From the NCBI GenBank assembly GCA_000727475.1, contig KL647300.1, forward strand, positions 2,868,062 through 2,932,061: DNA of 64,000 bases, written 5' to 3'. The first letter of the stretch is position 1. Every line of letters starts with the position of its first letter. The translations under genes were made by a program, and so were the position numbers. Positions 10,787-18,947 of this stretch are shown in pieces. The notes beneath the pieces were generated by a model, which was not told the DNA's origin, did not search any database, and saw only the letters and a program-made list of their open reading frames with translations. The DNA is from Sarcocystis neurona (taxonomy: Eukaryota; Apicomplexa; Conoidasida; Eucoccidiorida; Sarcocystidae).

Positions 10787-11114
10787 CGTGCCGCGAAAGA
10801 AGCCTGCCGCCCTCAAGCTACAAAACTGCAGCAGCGAGCAGGTAAAAGACAACAGCTTTGACGCGCTGAGGGCTAGCTCCCCTGCAGCACAAACTTTTGC
10901 CGCCGCAGCAGCGGCAGCGGCAACAGAAGAAGCCGGAGGAGGCAGCAACGCAGCAGCCGCCGCGGCGCACGGTCGCGTGAAGAACCGCAGCAGTCCCACG
11001 AAGCGTATTTTAGCAGTGACGCCAGGGGGAGCAGCAGCAGCACTGCAGCTGCCCCGGGACGGAGGACGATGCCTAGGAGACTCTTCAATGTTCAGCAGAC
11101 GCAAGCAGAAGTGA
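10787..11114 (+). CDS. Candidate exon, Ala-rich, unknown
   Basis: The frame ending at 11114 reads KKPAALKLQNCSSEQVKDNS, then an alanine run, TEEAGGGSNAAAAAAHGRVK, SSPTKRILAVTPGGAAAALQ and LPRDGGRCLGDSSMFSRRKQ. The non-repetitive pieces at both ends of the Ala run, with Asp, Glu, Lys and Thr, make this one of the better plus-strand exons in the 10-13 kb stretch. The upstream boundary is guessed from the loss of mixed composition. A 19-bp minisatellite follows directly. Confidence 0.35.
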
Positions 11115-11128
11115 TCACAACGGCAGTA

Positions 11129-11204
11129 GGCGCAGGCAGCGGCAGCAGGCGCAGGCAGCGGCAGCAGGCGCAGGCAGCGGCAGCAGGCGCAGGCAGCGGC
11201 AGCA
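11129..11204 (+). repeat. 19-bp minisatellite, four perfect copies
   Basis: Unit GGCGCAGGCAGCGGCAGCA is repeated head to tail at 11129, 11148, 11167 and 11186, followed by degenerate copies to about 11262. The unit length is not a multiple of three, unlike the triplet repeats around it. Three copies therefore run through all three frames before the peptide repeats (19 residues). Confidence 0.85.
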
Positions 11205-11649
11205 GGCGCAGAGTAGCGACAGCAGGCGCACCGGCGGCACGCGCAGAGTAGCGGCAGCAGGCGTCAGCAGCTGCTGCTGCTTCTCTATGGAGGGAGGTAG
11301 AGGGGCACAACGGACGACGGTTGGTGAGACGTGGGACATGTCGCTCCTGCTGCTGCTGCTCCGGCTGCTGCTGCTGATACTGTCCTTCTGCTGTTTGCGG
11401 CTCCTGCTGGTGCCTATGTTGTTGTGCTGCGTTTGCTTCTTCCTCTCTATTTGTATCCTACCAGTAGCAGCCGTGCGCACATAAGTGGTAGCGGCTGGGT
11501 CTCTCTTTTTTCTGCTCTGTGCCTGGCATATGCGCATCGTCTTCTCGTTTCTTTTACTTTTTATCGCATCCTCGGCGTGTTTTTGTTGTCCTGGCGCGTT
11601 GGCACTGTGCGAAGTCGGGGCCCCTTTACCCATCACCGTTGCTGCTGCG

Positions 11650-11985
11650 CATGAGGTCAGCGCTACTTTTTCACCCCGTACACAGCAACAGCTGCAGCGC
11701 TCTGCAGCAAGAGCAGCAGCAGCAAGCTACGTCCTCTATCACTTTGCCGCGCCGAGAGTCGCCCTCTGTCGGCGACTGCTGCCGCTGCTGCACTACTACT
11801 ACGTTTTCTTCACGCGTGTTCTTTCCCCTGTCACGCAGGAGCACTTCCCGCGCGGCGCGGGCGGCGCTGCCTCTCCAGCTGCAGCAGCAAAACAGCAGCA
11901 GCAGCGGAAGGCCACCACAGCACGCGGTAGAGGCGCAAGAGGCACGGGCAACACTGGCAACGACACAGCAAAGCCAAAGAGCTGA
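11650..11985 (+). CDS. Candidate exon, Ala/Gln-rich, unknown
   Basis: The plus frame reads AAHEVSATFSPRTQQQLQRS, AARAAAASYVLYHFAAPRVA, a hydrophobic LLPLLHYYYVFF piece, then a basic Gly/Arg/Thr tail ending at a stop at 11985. The mixture of aromatic, charged and small residues is better than in the competing frames. Function unknown; the exon limits are not defined by clear splice sites. Confidence 0.28.
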   Translation, partial: HEVSATFSPRTQQQLQRSAARAAAASYVLYHFAAPRVALCRRLLPLLHYYYVFFTRVLSPVTQEHFPRGAGGAASPAAAAKQQQQRKATTARGRGARGTGNTGNDTAKPKS

Positions 11986-12344
11986 CAGCAGCACGCGGCG
12001 GCAGGAGAGAAAGAAGTAAGGAGGACTCCTCTACTTCCATCGGCGCATGCAGCTTGACCGCAGCAGCACCACAGCAGCATAGCTCTGCCAGCCCTCAGCG
12101 AACACACAGCACCCTTGGTGGCAGAAGCAGCAAACAATCAAACCCGTGGTCGCGGCCGAGTACCCATAGCCTTGCAGCGGTGACAGCGATGAGGAACGGC
12201 AGCAGCTGTGGTTGCAAGTGCGAGGAGGAGAGGCTGAGTTCCTGCTGTAGCTGCGTCACTACTCACAGCGGCTGCTGCGAAGCTGTTCAAGCAGCCCAGG
12301 TCCTTCTCGTGTGCTGGCTCTAGCGCACCTGCGGAGCAGCAGCT

Positions 12345-12599
12345 GTGTGTGAGGACAGCGCAGGACGTGAAGGAAGAAAATTAGCAACAGCTGCAGGGAA
12401 CAGCTGGACCTGCCTGGACCCTACCAGAGCAGCAGCAGCGTCCTTACAGACTAGCAGCAGCAACAGCGGTACCGTCCTTCAGCGGGAGCAGCAGCGTCTT
12501 TACGGAGCAACGGAAGAACATCAGGAACACCGTCTTCCTCAAGGGCAGCAGCAGCAGCGTCAGCCGAGAGCAAGAGCAGCAGCAGTATCTGGTTGGTGA
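12345..12599 (+). CDS. Candidate exon, Gln-rich, unknown
   Basis: The 84-codon plus frame begins at a non-ATG codon. Its most convincing part is VLQREQQRLYGATEEHQEHR followed by LPQGQQQQRQPRARAAA, ending at 12599. The CAG polarity fits the plus strand. It may be an internal exon of the same gene as the neighbouring plus-strand blocks. Confidence 0.28.
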   Translation: MCEDSAGREGRKLATAAGNSWTCLDPTRAAAASLQTSSSNSGTVLQREQQRLYGATEEHQEHRLPQGQQQQRQPRARAAAVSGW

Positions 12600-12755
12600 G
12601 GCGTGCGCAGTGCTATCAGCACCAAGAGGAGAGGTAGCCAACGGGATCGTTCCTAGAAGAGCAGCAGCAAAGGCGTAAACGTTTGCTGCCTGATGTGTGT
12701 GGGGTGCCATGTGTCGATGCTACTGCTCGTAACGCAGTGACGACCATTACGTCAA

Positions 12756-13112
12756 GTGACCTGCAGCAGCAGCAGCAGGCGGTGCTGGGGCTGCTTCTTT
12801 GTCAGGGCTACATGTCACGAGCCTCGCTGCGGCTGCTGCTGCTACGTTGCTGACGCGACTGACCTGCTGCTTCTTGATCCGTTGCTTCTGGCCGCTGCTG
12901 CATCCCGGTGGCCTTCTCCTTTTTCTCTACTGTTGGGTGCTGCTGCTGCTGCTCAAACCGCGGCCAATCGGCCGCTATTGCTGCCGTTGCTGCTTGCTGC
13001 TCATTTCGTACAATCGCCCTCCCGTGAGAGGCAGCGTTTACAAGCAGCCATGCGCGTGTGGGGATTTTTACCCACGCGTGCTTGGCTGCAGGACGACGTG
13101 GACTGCTGCTGA
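12756..13112 (+). CDS. Candidate exon, Leu/Ala-rich helical, unknown
   Basis: The plus frame reads YVADATDLLLLDPLLLAAAA, ANRPLLLPLLLAAHFVQSPS, RERQRLQAAMRVWGFLPTRA, and stops after WLQDDVDCC. Although CTG-rich, it has alternating acidic, basic and aromatic residues at its ends, unlike pure antisense repeat translations. It could be a helical domain exon. Function unknown. Confidence 0.3.
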   Translation: MTCSSSSRRCWGCFFVRATCHEPRCGCCCYVADATDLLLLDPLLLAAAASRWPSPFSLLLGAAAAAQTAANRPLLLPLLLAAHFVQSPSRERQRLQAAMRVWGFLPTRAWLQDDVDCC

Positions 13113-13189
13113 GGCGGAAGAAGTCACGGCAGCTCTTTTTTGACGAGAATCAACAGCGGCAGTTGCCTGCGCGCTCCCTTCTCTGCCGC

Positions 13190-13530
13190 GTAAGAGGCTC
13201 CGGTTGCAGCGCGGCTTAACACTCCAACAGCAGCGGCAGCAGCAGCAGCAGCCGCTTCACCAGCGAGAACGATACGCCGAGACAAAACAGCAGCAGCAAC
13301 AGCAGGAGGAATAAGAGAACCAGCAACGGCAGGAGGAGCAAGAGAAGCAGCAACAGCAGGGAAAGCAGCAATAGCAAAAGAAGCAGCAACAGCAGGAGGA
13401 GCAAGAGCGCAGCTGCAGCCGGTACTGCGGCAGCAGCAACAGGCAGAGCAGCAGCAGGAGGAGAAGCAAGGGCCGCAGGAGGACGAGGAGGGCCACTGGA
13501 TCACCGGCGTCGGGGACGTTCTGCTGAAGC
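13190..13530 (+). CDS. Candidate exon preceding the acidic ORF
   Basis: A plus frame different from that of the 13531 ATG reads Ala/Gly/Thr-rich sequence, then RQQQQAEQQQEEKQGPQEDE and EGHWITGVGDVLLKHGD. The last piece is unusually unbiased and acidic. A GT just after the GGAGAT at 13533-13538 and an acceptor at GTGACAG near 13605 would join it to the acidic frame downstream. If so, the ATG at 13531 is not the real start. Confidence 0.3.
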
Positions 13531-15828
13531 ATGGAGATGTGCAAAGCAGCAGCTGTCACACGTTCGCCTGCTGCTCTCGAGCGTCTACATCGGACACGTG
13601 ACAGCAGCAACAGCAGCACGGCTGCTAATGAAGCAGCGCCGTCAACAGCTGCAGGAGCAGAGGTGGACTCTGCTGCAGTTGGCAGAGGCAGAACAAGTGA
13701 AGAAGCAGCAGCAATCGTAGTAAAGCGCGCAGCAGTGGGGCTGCAGCATGCGCGAAGACAAGAGGAAGAAGCAGCAGTAAATGCAGCAGAGGACTTAGCT
13801 GGAGCAGGATCAAGCACCGCAGCAGTCTTTGAAGAAGCAGCAGCAGCAACGAGAGATATGACAAGAGGACGAGGGCGAGCAGCGGAAGCCGCAGAGAGGA
13901 GAGGCGCAGTGCGTCGAGAAGGAGAAGAAGCAGGAGCAGCAGACGTTGCTGGAGGAGGAAGAGGAGGACAAGCAGCAGGAGCAGCAGCAGAAGACGAGAC
14001 AGAAGAGAAAGTCTCCTTCATGGAGAGGCTACCAGCAGCAGCAAATGCTTGTGGGGCTGCAGAGGAGAATGACACAGCGGCGGGAGCGACTGCTGCAACA
14101 GAAGAGGAAGAGGCGAGGGTAGACGAAGAATCTGGCTCTGCTGCTCCTGCTGCCGGTGCAGAAGAAGAGGAAGATGTGGGCGACGGCGAAGGAAGTGACG
14201 CTTCAGAAGCAGGAGCTGCTGTGGTGTGGGTGACAGCAGGTGGCAACGGCGGGGAAGGGGAAGATGTCTGTGCTGCTGCTTCTGCTGAAAAGGAAGAAGA
14301 AGAAGAACAGGAGGAGAGGGAAGAAGGGGTGCTTCTGCAGGGAGATGCAGGAGCAGCAGCAGCAGCAGGTACGGCAAAGAGAAAGAGAAGAGAAAGAGGA
14401 GGAGAGGCAGGTCTAGCAGCAGGAGCAGCAACAGGAGGTGACACAGCAGCAGCAGAAGAGGGAGAAGCGGCAGAAGAGGACGCAGCAGTAGAAGAGGCGG
14501 AAGAAGCAGAAGACGCAGCAGCAGAAGTAGGAGGAGATGGGTCACCAGAAGGAGACGCGCCTGCAGCTGAGGGAGACGAAGAAGAAGAAGAGGAGGACGC
14601 AGCCGATAACGAAGAAGAAGTGGAGTACGTTGCATACGAAGATGCTAGTGAAGAAGGAGGAGCACCTGCTGCTGTTGATCTGGCAGGGGGCAGCAGCAGC
14701 TGCGGCACCAGGGAGTGTTGTGCTGCTGCTGCTGTAGACGCAGCAGGAGAAGAAGCAGATCTGCAGGCGCGTGCAGCAGCTGCAACAGATGGAGAGGAGG
14801 ACGAGGAAGCAGCAGAAGGCGCAGGAATAACGGAGGTCGACGAATCAGCCAACGAAGCAGAAGAAGTTGCAGAAGACGCAGCGCATGCAGCAACTGTGGG
14901 GCGAGTCGCCAACGAAGGCGCTCGAGAGACAGAGGCAGGGAACTTGGAGGTTAACATCATGTGGGGCGACCGACCTGCCGATACGCTGCAGTCGCCGGCG
15001 GACCCCGAGGAGGAGGAAGAGCAGCAGCAGCTCGTACGTGAAGATGATAGCGAGTGGGAAGAGGAGCACCCGGAGGAAGCAGCGGCAGAGGGAGGAGCAG
15101 GTGCGGGTGACGGCGGGGGCCAGCAGCAGCGACAGACAGCAGATGAAGAGCACGAGCAGGAGCAGCAGCAATCTCAGACGGAAGAGGAAGAAGAAGAAGG
15201 AACAGCAGCAGCGGAGGAGGAAGAGGAAGAGGAGAACGACGAGGAGAAGGAAGAGGAGGAGGAGGCTGCAGGAGAGCAGGCGCAGGAGCGGGCAGAAGGG
15301 AGGGAGGAGCAGCAGCAGCAGCAACATGCGGCGCGGCAGAAGAAGAAGGCAGCGACAGCAGCAGGAGAGGGCGAAGACGAGCGGCGGCAGCAGCAGCAGG
15401 AAGACCTTTTGGAGAGGGAGACAGCAGCAGGAGAGATGAACAGCAACAAAGCGGAGAAACGCAGAAGAAGAAAAGAGGTGATTCGAAGAAAAAGAGAAAC
15501 ACCTGGGCCGGACCAAGGCGGTAGCAAAGCTACAGCAGAACGGACTGCGTCGACAGAGCGAGCAGCAAAGCGACCCGCCACTGCCGCTGCTGTTGCAAAG
15601 CAGACTGCTGCTGCGTCGTCTGCTTCTGTGCCTCAAGGAACAGGAGACGAAGAAGAAAACGAAGAAGACGCAGGAGGTAGGAGGCTCACACGCATTGCCG
15701 ACAGTCGAAAAAGAGCTGCACACCAAGCAGTTGGGGTGTACGTACACCGCAGTTGCACCTTCTGTTCACCTGCTTCTCTGCCGGGCACTTGCATATATCC
15801 CTATATACATATGTATAGAGAGAGATAG
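13531..15828 (+). CDS. Large acidic Glu/Ala-rich protein, unknown
   Basis: The 765-codon plus frame has an ATG at 13531, though this may be inside an intron. About residues 30-470 are Ala/Glu/Gly-rich with recurrent EEEE and AEE runs. Residues ~475-640 are Glu/Gln-rich and probably coiled-coil or disordered, including WGDRPADTLQSPADPEEEEE. Residues ~640-740 are basic (KRRRRKEVIRRKRETPG), resembling a nuclear localisation signal, with a further acidic patch (DEEENEEDAGGRRLTRIADS). The last ~25 codons run into microsatellite DNA, so an intron or end probably lies near 15735. The minus mirror ORF (13257-14960) is a Ser/Ala/Pro monotone and is treated as a shadow. The composition suggests a disordered nuclear or chromatin-associated protein, but no domain is recognisable. 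Confidence 0.5.
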   Translation: MEMCKAAAVTRSPAALERLHRTRDSSNSSTAANEAAPSTAAGAEVDSAAVGRGRTSEEAAAIVVKRAAVGLQHARRQEEEAAVNAAEDLAGAGSSTAAVFEEAAAATRDMTRGRGRAAEAAERRGAVRREGEEAGAADVAGGGRGGQAAGAAAEDETEEKVSFMERLPAAANACGAAEENDTAAGATAATEEEEARVDEESGSAAPAAGAEEEEDVGDGEGSDASEAGAAVVWVTAGGNGGEGEDVCAAASAEKEEEEEQEEREEGVLLQGDAGAAAAAGTAKRKRRERGGEAGLAAGAATGGDTAAAEEGEAAEEDAAVEEAEEAEDAAAEVGGDGSPEGDAPAAEGDEEEEEEDAADNEEEVEYVAYEDASEEGGAPAAVDLAGGSSSCGTRECCAAAAVDAAGEEADLQARAAAATDGEEDEEAAEGAGITEVDESANEAEEVAEDAAHAATVGRVANEGARETEAGNLEVNIMWGDRPADTLQSPADPEEEEEQQQLVREDDSEWEEEHPEEAAAEGGAGAGDGGGQQQRQTADEEHEQEQQQSQTEEEEEEGTAAAEEEEEEENDEEKEEEEEAAGEQAQERAEGREEQQQQQHAARQKKKAATAAGEGEDERRQQQQEDLLERETAAGEMNSNKAEKRRRRKEVIRRKRETPGPDQGGSKATAERTASTERAAKRPATAAAVAKQTAAASSASVPQGTGDEEENEEDAGGRRLTRIADSRKRAAHQAVGVYVHRSCTFCSPASLPGTCIYPYIHMYRER

Positions 15829-16330
15829 ATAGATACAAGTACCTGAAGATAGAGAAAGATAGCGTCTTCTAGCCTTTCTGTGTGTATAGGTCCAAAGAGC
15901 GAGGGACGGTAAGCGAAGGGTAGCTTGACCAATTTTGTCGGAGTGTATTACTGATGTGCTTCTGTCTTTGTGTAGGTGTCAATCGGTGAAACGTTTTGAG
16001 GGCAGCTCACAGAGCAACCAGATCTGCACTACACCCATATATATATATATGATTTACAAGCATTAGTGCCGCTCTTTCTGTTTCTCTCTCTATGTATATA
16101 TATATACATATGTGTATATAGGTATATATGTGTACAGAGACGTATCTGTAGAAGCGTTATTAAGACTGTATACCTACGTGTATTTGTATATATATACAGG
16201 TAGATAGGTAGATAGATAGATGTGTACACATATGTGTTTACGTGCGTACGCACTACGTATCAGTGTATATATATATATGTAGATAGATAGGTAAACACAC
16301 AAACACCTAGATATAGCCTCATACGTATGT
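15829..16330. other. Non-coding, TA/GATA microsatellites
   Basis: (TA)n and TATG/GATA-type repeats are frequent from 16036 to 16330. No coding signal is seen. Confidence 0.6.
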
Positions 16331-16399
16331 GTGTGTATATTTATGTATATTAATGTGTATGTTGTGTGGCACGTGTATGTGTATGTGTGTTGTGTAGCG

Positions 16400-17098
16400 T
16401 ATGTCTGTCCTTTCTCCGGCGGCCTTAGTATTTGTCGACCCGCGCGAGAGAGAGAAAGCGTCCGCATGTGTCTGGGTTGTTGCTTTGCTGCTGGCGCAGG
16501 AGAGGAAGAGTTGAGCACACGCGGGGCTGCCGCAGAAGATGCTGCTGCGGAAGACGCTGCTGCAGATGCTGCTGCGGAAGACGCTGCTGCAGATGCTGCT
16601 GCGGAAGACGCTGCTGCAGATGCTGCTGCTGCTGCGCGCAGTAGGGGGATGGTGGGAGGAGAAGCGGGAGGAAGGCGAGGAGGAGGAGGAAGGGGAAGAA
16701 GAGGAGGGACATCAGCAGCTGCAGCCGGAGGAGCCGAACGTGGAGGACGAGGGAGAGGAAGAGGGGGAGGGGCCCCAGCAGCTGCGTGGAGTCACTACAC
16801 TCGCGGGTGTGTGTGGGGTGGGCGGTATCTGTGCTTCGGAAGCAGCCTCAGCAGCAGCATGAGCCGCAGCAGTCGCCTGTTTCAGCGAGCAGATGCTGCT
16901 GCTGCTGCGTTTCCTGCTGCGGCCACTGCTGTACGGCGTCTGCAGGCCCTGCGTGACAGAGTAAGCGCAAGGCCCCGTTCGCGCAGCTGCTGCTGCAGCA
17001 CCATCCCCTTGCTTGTGACAAGAAGGCAACGGGTCACGGAGCGGGGGGCCAGCACGGGGACCTTCTACCGCGAGCAGGAGCAGCAGCAGCAGCAATAG
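16400..17098 (+). CDS. Candidate Ala/Gly/Arg-rich ORF with 9-residue repeats
   Basis: The plus frame, open from 16331, becomes coding-like near 16480 (AAGAGEEELSTRG). It then contains three perfect copies of AAAEDAAAD, encoded by the 27-bp repeat, an RGG-like Gly/Arg stretch (GGRRGGGGRGRRGG), and then FQRADAAAAAFPAAATAVRR and LQALRDRVSARPRSR before ending at a Gln run. The RGG-like part recalls RNA-binding proteins, but a competing frame gives a Glu-rich sequence (EKREEGEEEEEGEEEEG) at 16660-16780. Start and introns are undetermined. Confidence 0.35.
   Translation, partial: YVCPFSGGLSICRPARERESVRMCLGCCFAAGAGEEELSTRGAAAEDAAAEDAAADAAAEDAAADAAAEDAAADAAAAARSRGMVGGEAGGRRGGGGRGRRGGTSAAAAGGAERGGRGRGRGGGAPAAAWSHYTRGCVWGGRYLCFGSSLSSSMSRSSRLFQRADAAAAAFPAAATAVRRLQALRDRVSARPRSRSCCCSTIPLLVTRRQRVTERGASTGTFYREQEQQQQQ
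16541..16621 (+). repeat. 27-bp tandem repeat, three perfect copies
   Basis: Copies lie at 16541-16567, 16568-16594 and 16595-16621, with a partial copy before and a GCT run after. The unit is nine codons long and encodes AAAEDAAAD in the chosen frame. Perfect identity implies recent expansion or ongoing homogenisation. Confidence 0.9.
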
Positions 17099-17250
17099 CA
17101 GCATCACCTTCGCGGTCAACCCCACGCGTAGCAGCAGCAGCACGTGTGACCGCGTGCGGCAGTAACAGCAGCAGCTGAAGCAACACAGAACAGCAGCGTC
17201 GGTACTCGTAGACACCAGCAGGGAAGTGCAGGTGGAAGGGCTACAGACGT

Positions 17251-17727
17251 GTGTGGCGAGCGGGTTTTGCTGCGCGTGCTGCTGCCGCGCTCCGGTGTCT
17301 GTACACCTGGGGCATCCGTCGAGTGTCTCATCTGCAGTGCTTCTGCGTGACTGCGTGTGGGGTCGTCGCTTCCTCGCCGCTGGCTGCCTGTCTACATATA
17401 CGGCTGGTTTTCAGCTGCACGTGGCAGGACCAGGAAGCGCAGGAGATGGTCGTTTCTTCTACAGAAGACGCTGCCCCTGCGTTGCTGCTCGTTTCTCCTC
17501 TGGCTGCTGCTTCCTTCCCTTTTCTTCGGCTGCGGCTCTTCTCCTCTTCCTCCGCGGCGCCAGTCGCACGCCACTTAAATATTTCTCTGCTTTCCCTCTG
17601 CGCTTCCCGTTTCTGTCTCGTTGCCCCCACGGCGGTCTTCTTCATATTTCTTGCATGCGTTTTCTCTAGCGCCTACAGGGGGGAGATGCAGATACACACC
17701 GGAGGTCTCACGGTCAGGCAGGCGTAG
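17251..17727 (+). CDS. Candidate exon, unknown
   Basis: The plus frame of 158 codons is best after a possible acceptor GGTTTTCAG at about 17413: LVFSCTWQDQEAQEMVVSST, EDAAPALLLVSPLAAASFPF, then hydrophobic/Ser-rich sequence. Same orientation as the neighbouring candidate exons. Another plus frame in the same place is Cys-rich and less likely. Confidence 0.25.
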   Translation: MWRAGFAARAAAALRCLYTWGIRRVSHLQCFCVTACGVVASSPLAACLHIRLVFSCTWQDQEAQEMVVSSTEDAAPALLLVSPLAAASFPFLRLRLFSSSSAAPVARHLNISLLSLCASRFCLVAPTAVFFIFLACVFSSAYRGEMQIHTGGLTVRQA

Positions 17728-17970
17728 GGACGTGTCACAGCTTTTCTACAGAAATATCAACAGCAGCAAGGGGCGGAAAAGACAGAGGAAGAAAGGGGAA
17801 GAGCAAGAAAGCGAAAAGAGGCCGCTAGAGGCTGGAATAGTGCCGTGGCTCATGTTAACTGTCTCAACACATACAGCGTGTGAGATGCTGCTGCCTATAT
17901 ACATATGCATGTATGTGTGTATACAGGGAAACAGACAAGTAGGAAGATGTAGTTGTAGGTGCAGCGGGTC

Positions 17971-18180
17971 ATAGATAGATGAATAGATAGATTCATGATA
18001 TATGGGTATGGATAGGTACAGAAATAGATAAATAGGTGAAGATAGACATCGATACAGGTCGACAGTAGATGGAGAAGGAGGTACTTACAGATAGAGATAG
18101 AGGTATACATTTAGACAGATACAGTTAATCATAGGTATGAATACATATGTATATATATGAATATAGATAGATTTCTGTGT
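17971..18180. repeat. GATA/TAGA-type imperfect microsatellite
   Basis: Irregular ATAGATAGAT, GATAGA and TATG units follow one another over about 200 bases. No coding potential is seen. A minus ORF that crosses it is a by-product of the repeat. Confidence 0.7.
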
Positions 18181-18860
18181 ATGTGTACGTATGTCCAGAG
18201 TGACGGAAAGACGACTTCTTCTGCCACCTGTGCGTGCGTGCCTTTGTCTCTTTTGTAGAGAGGCGGATATTTGCAGGAGACTGCCGAGTGTTCTGCGGGG
18301 GGGCAGTGGAGAAACTGCATGCCTTTCGTCTCTGTTGCGCCGTTGTTCTGGTGTCTGTACACCCGACTTCTTCTTTTTCATGAAGAGATTTCCATCTTCG
18401 GTATACAGCGTCTGTCTCTTTTTGCTGCTGGCTGAAGGAAGCGCAGTCACCTCTGCAGGCAAGAGCAGCTTCAGGCAGCAGCAATGCACACAGACAGAAC
18501 GCGGCACGACCGAACGTTGCGGACGTGCGGGAGCTTCTATATGTACATGGATTTGTTCCTCTCTCTATCTCTCTACATGTCTGTCTATGTATGTACGTCT
18601 CCCTTCTGTCTGTTTTTCTCTTCCGATATATGTATGTATATCTGTAGAGACAGCAGCATCCCACACGCTCTGTATGTCGAGACACTTGGCAAAACATGAG
18701 CCACGGCAGTATTACAACTTCTGGTGTGTTTCTCTTCCCAGCTGATCCACAGAGACAGAGATACATGTAGGTTGGAGATGGGGAAGTGCAGGGCGATCGA
18801 TAGATATAGGCAGCTGGAGTGACTCCTGTGTATGGATACGGATCGCTTGTGTAGGGAGGG
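18181..18860. other. No secure gene
   Basis: The stretch has mixed composition, TATG-type segments and one copy of the palindrome family (18349-18364, GGTGTCTGTACACCCG). A minus frame (18125-18985) is open for 286 codons and starts Gln-rich (QQQKQQQQAQQSTKQQEQQI), then runs through microsatellite-like sequence. I treat only its first ~40 codons as possibly coding. Confidence 0.3.
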
Positions 18861-18947
18861 GAGTCACAAAGAATTTGTTGTTCCTGCTGCTTCGTCGACT
18901 GCTGTGCCTGCTGCTGTTGTTTCTGCTGCTGCATACAGGGCCGCGCT

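Noticed and set aside
13257..14960. 567-codon minus-strand Ser/Ala/Pro ORF
   Set aside because: Monotonous composition mirrors the acidic plus-strand frame, and it ends in a Cys/Leu/Phe run typical of antisense CAG.
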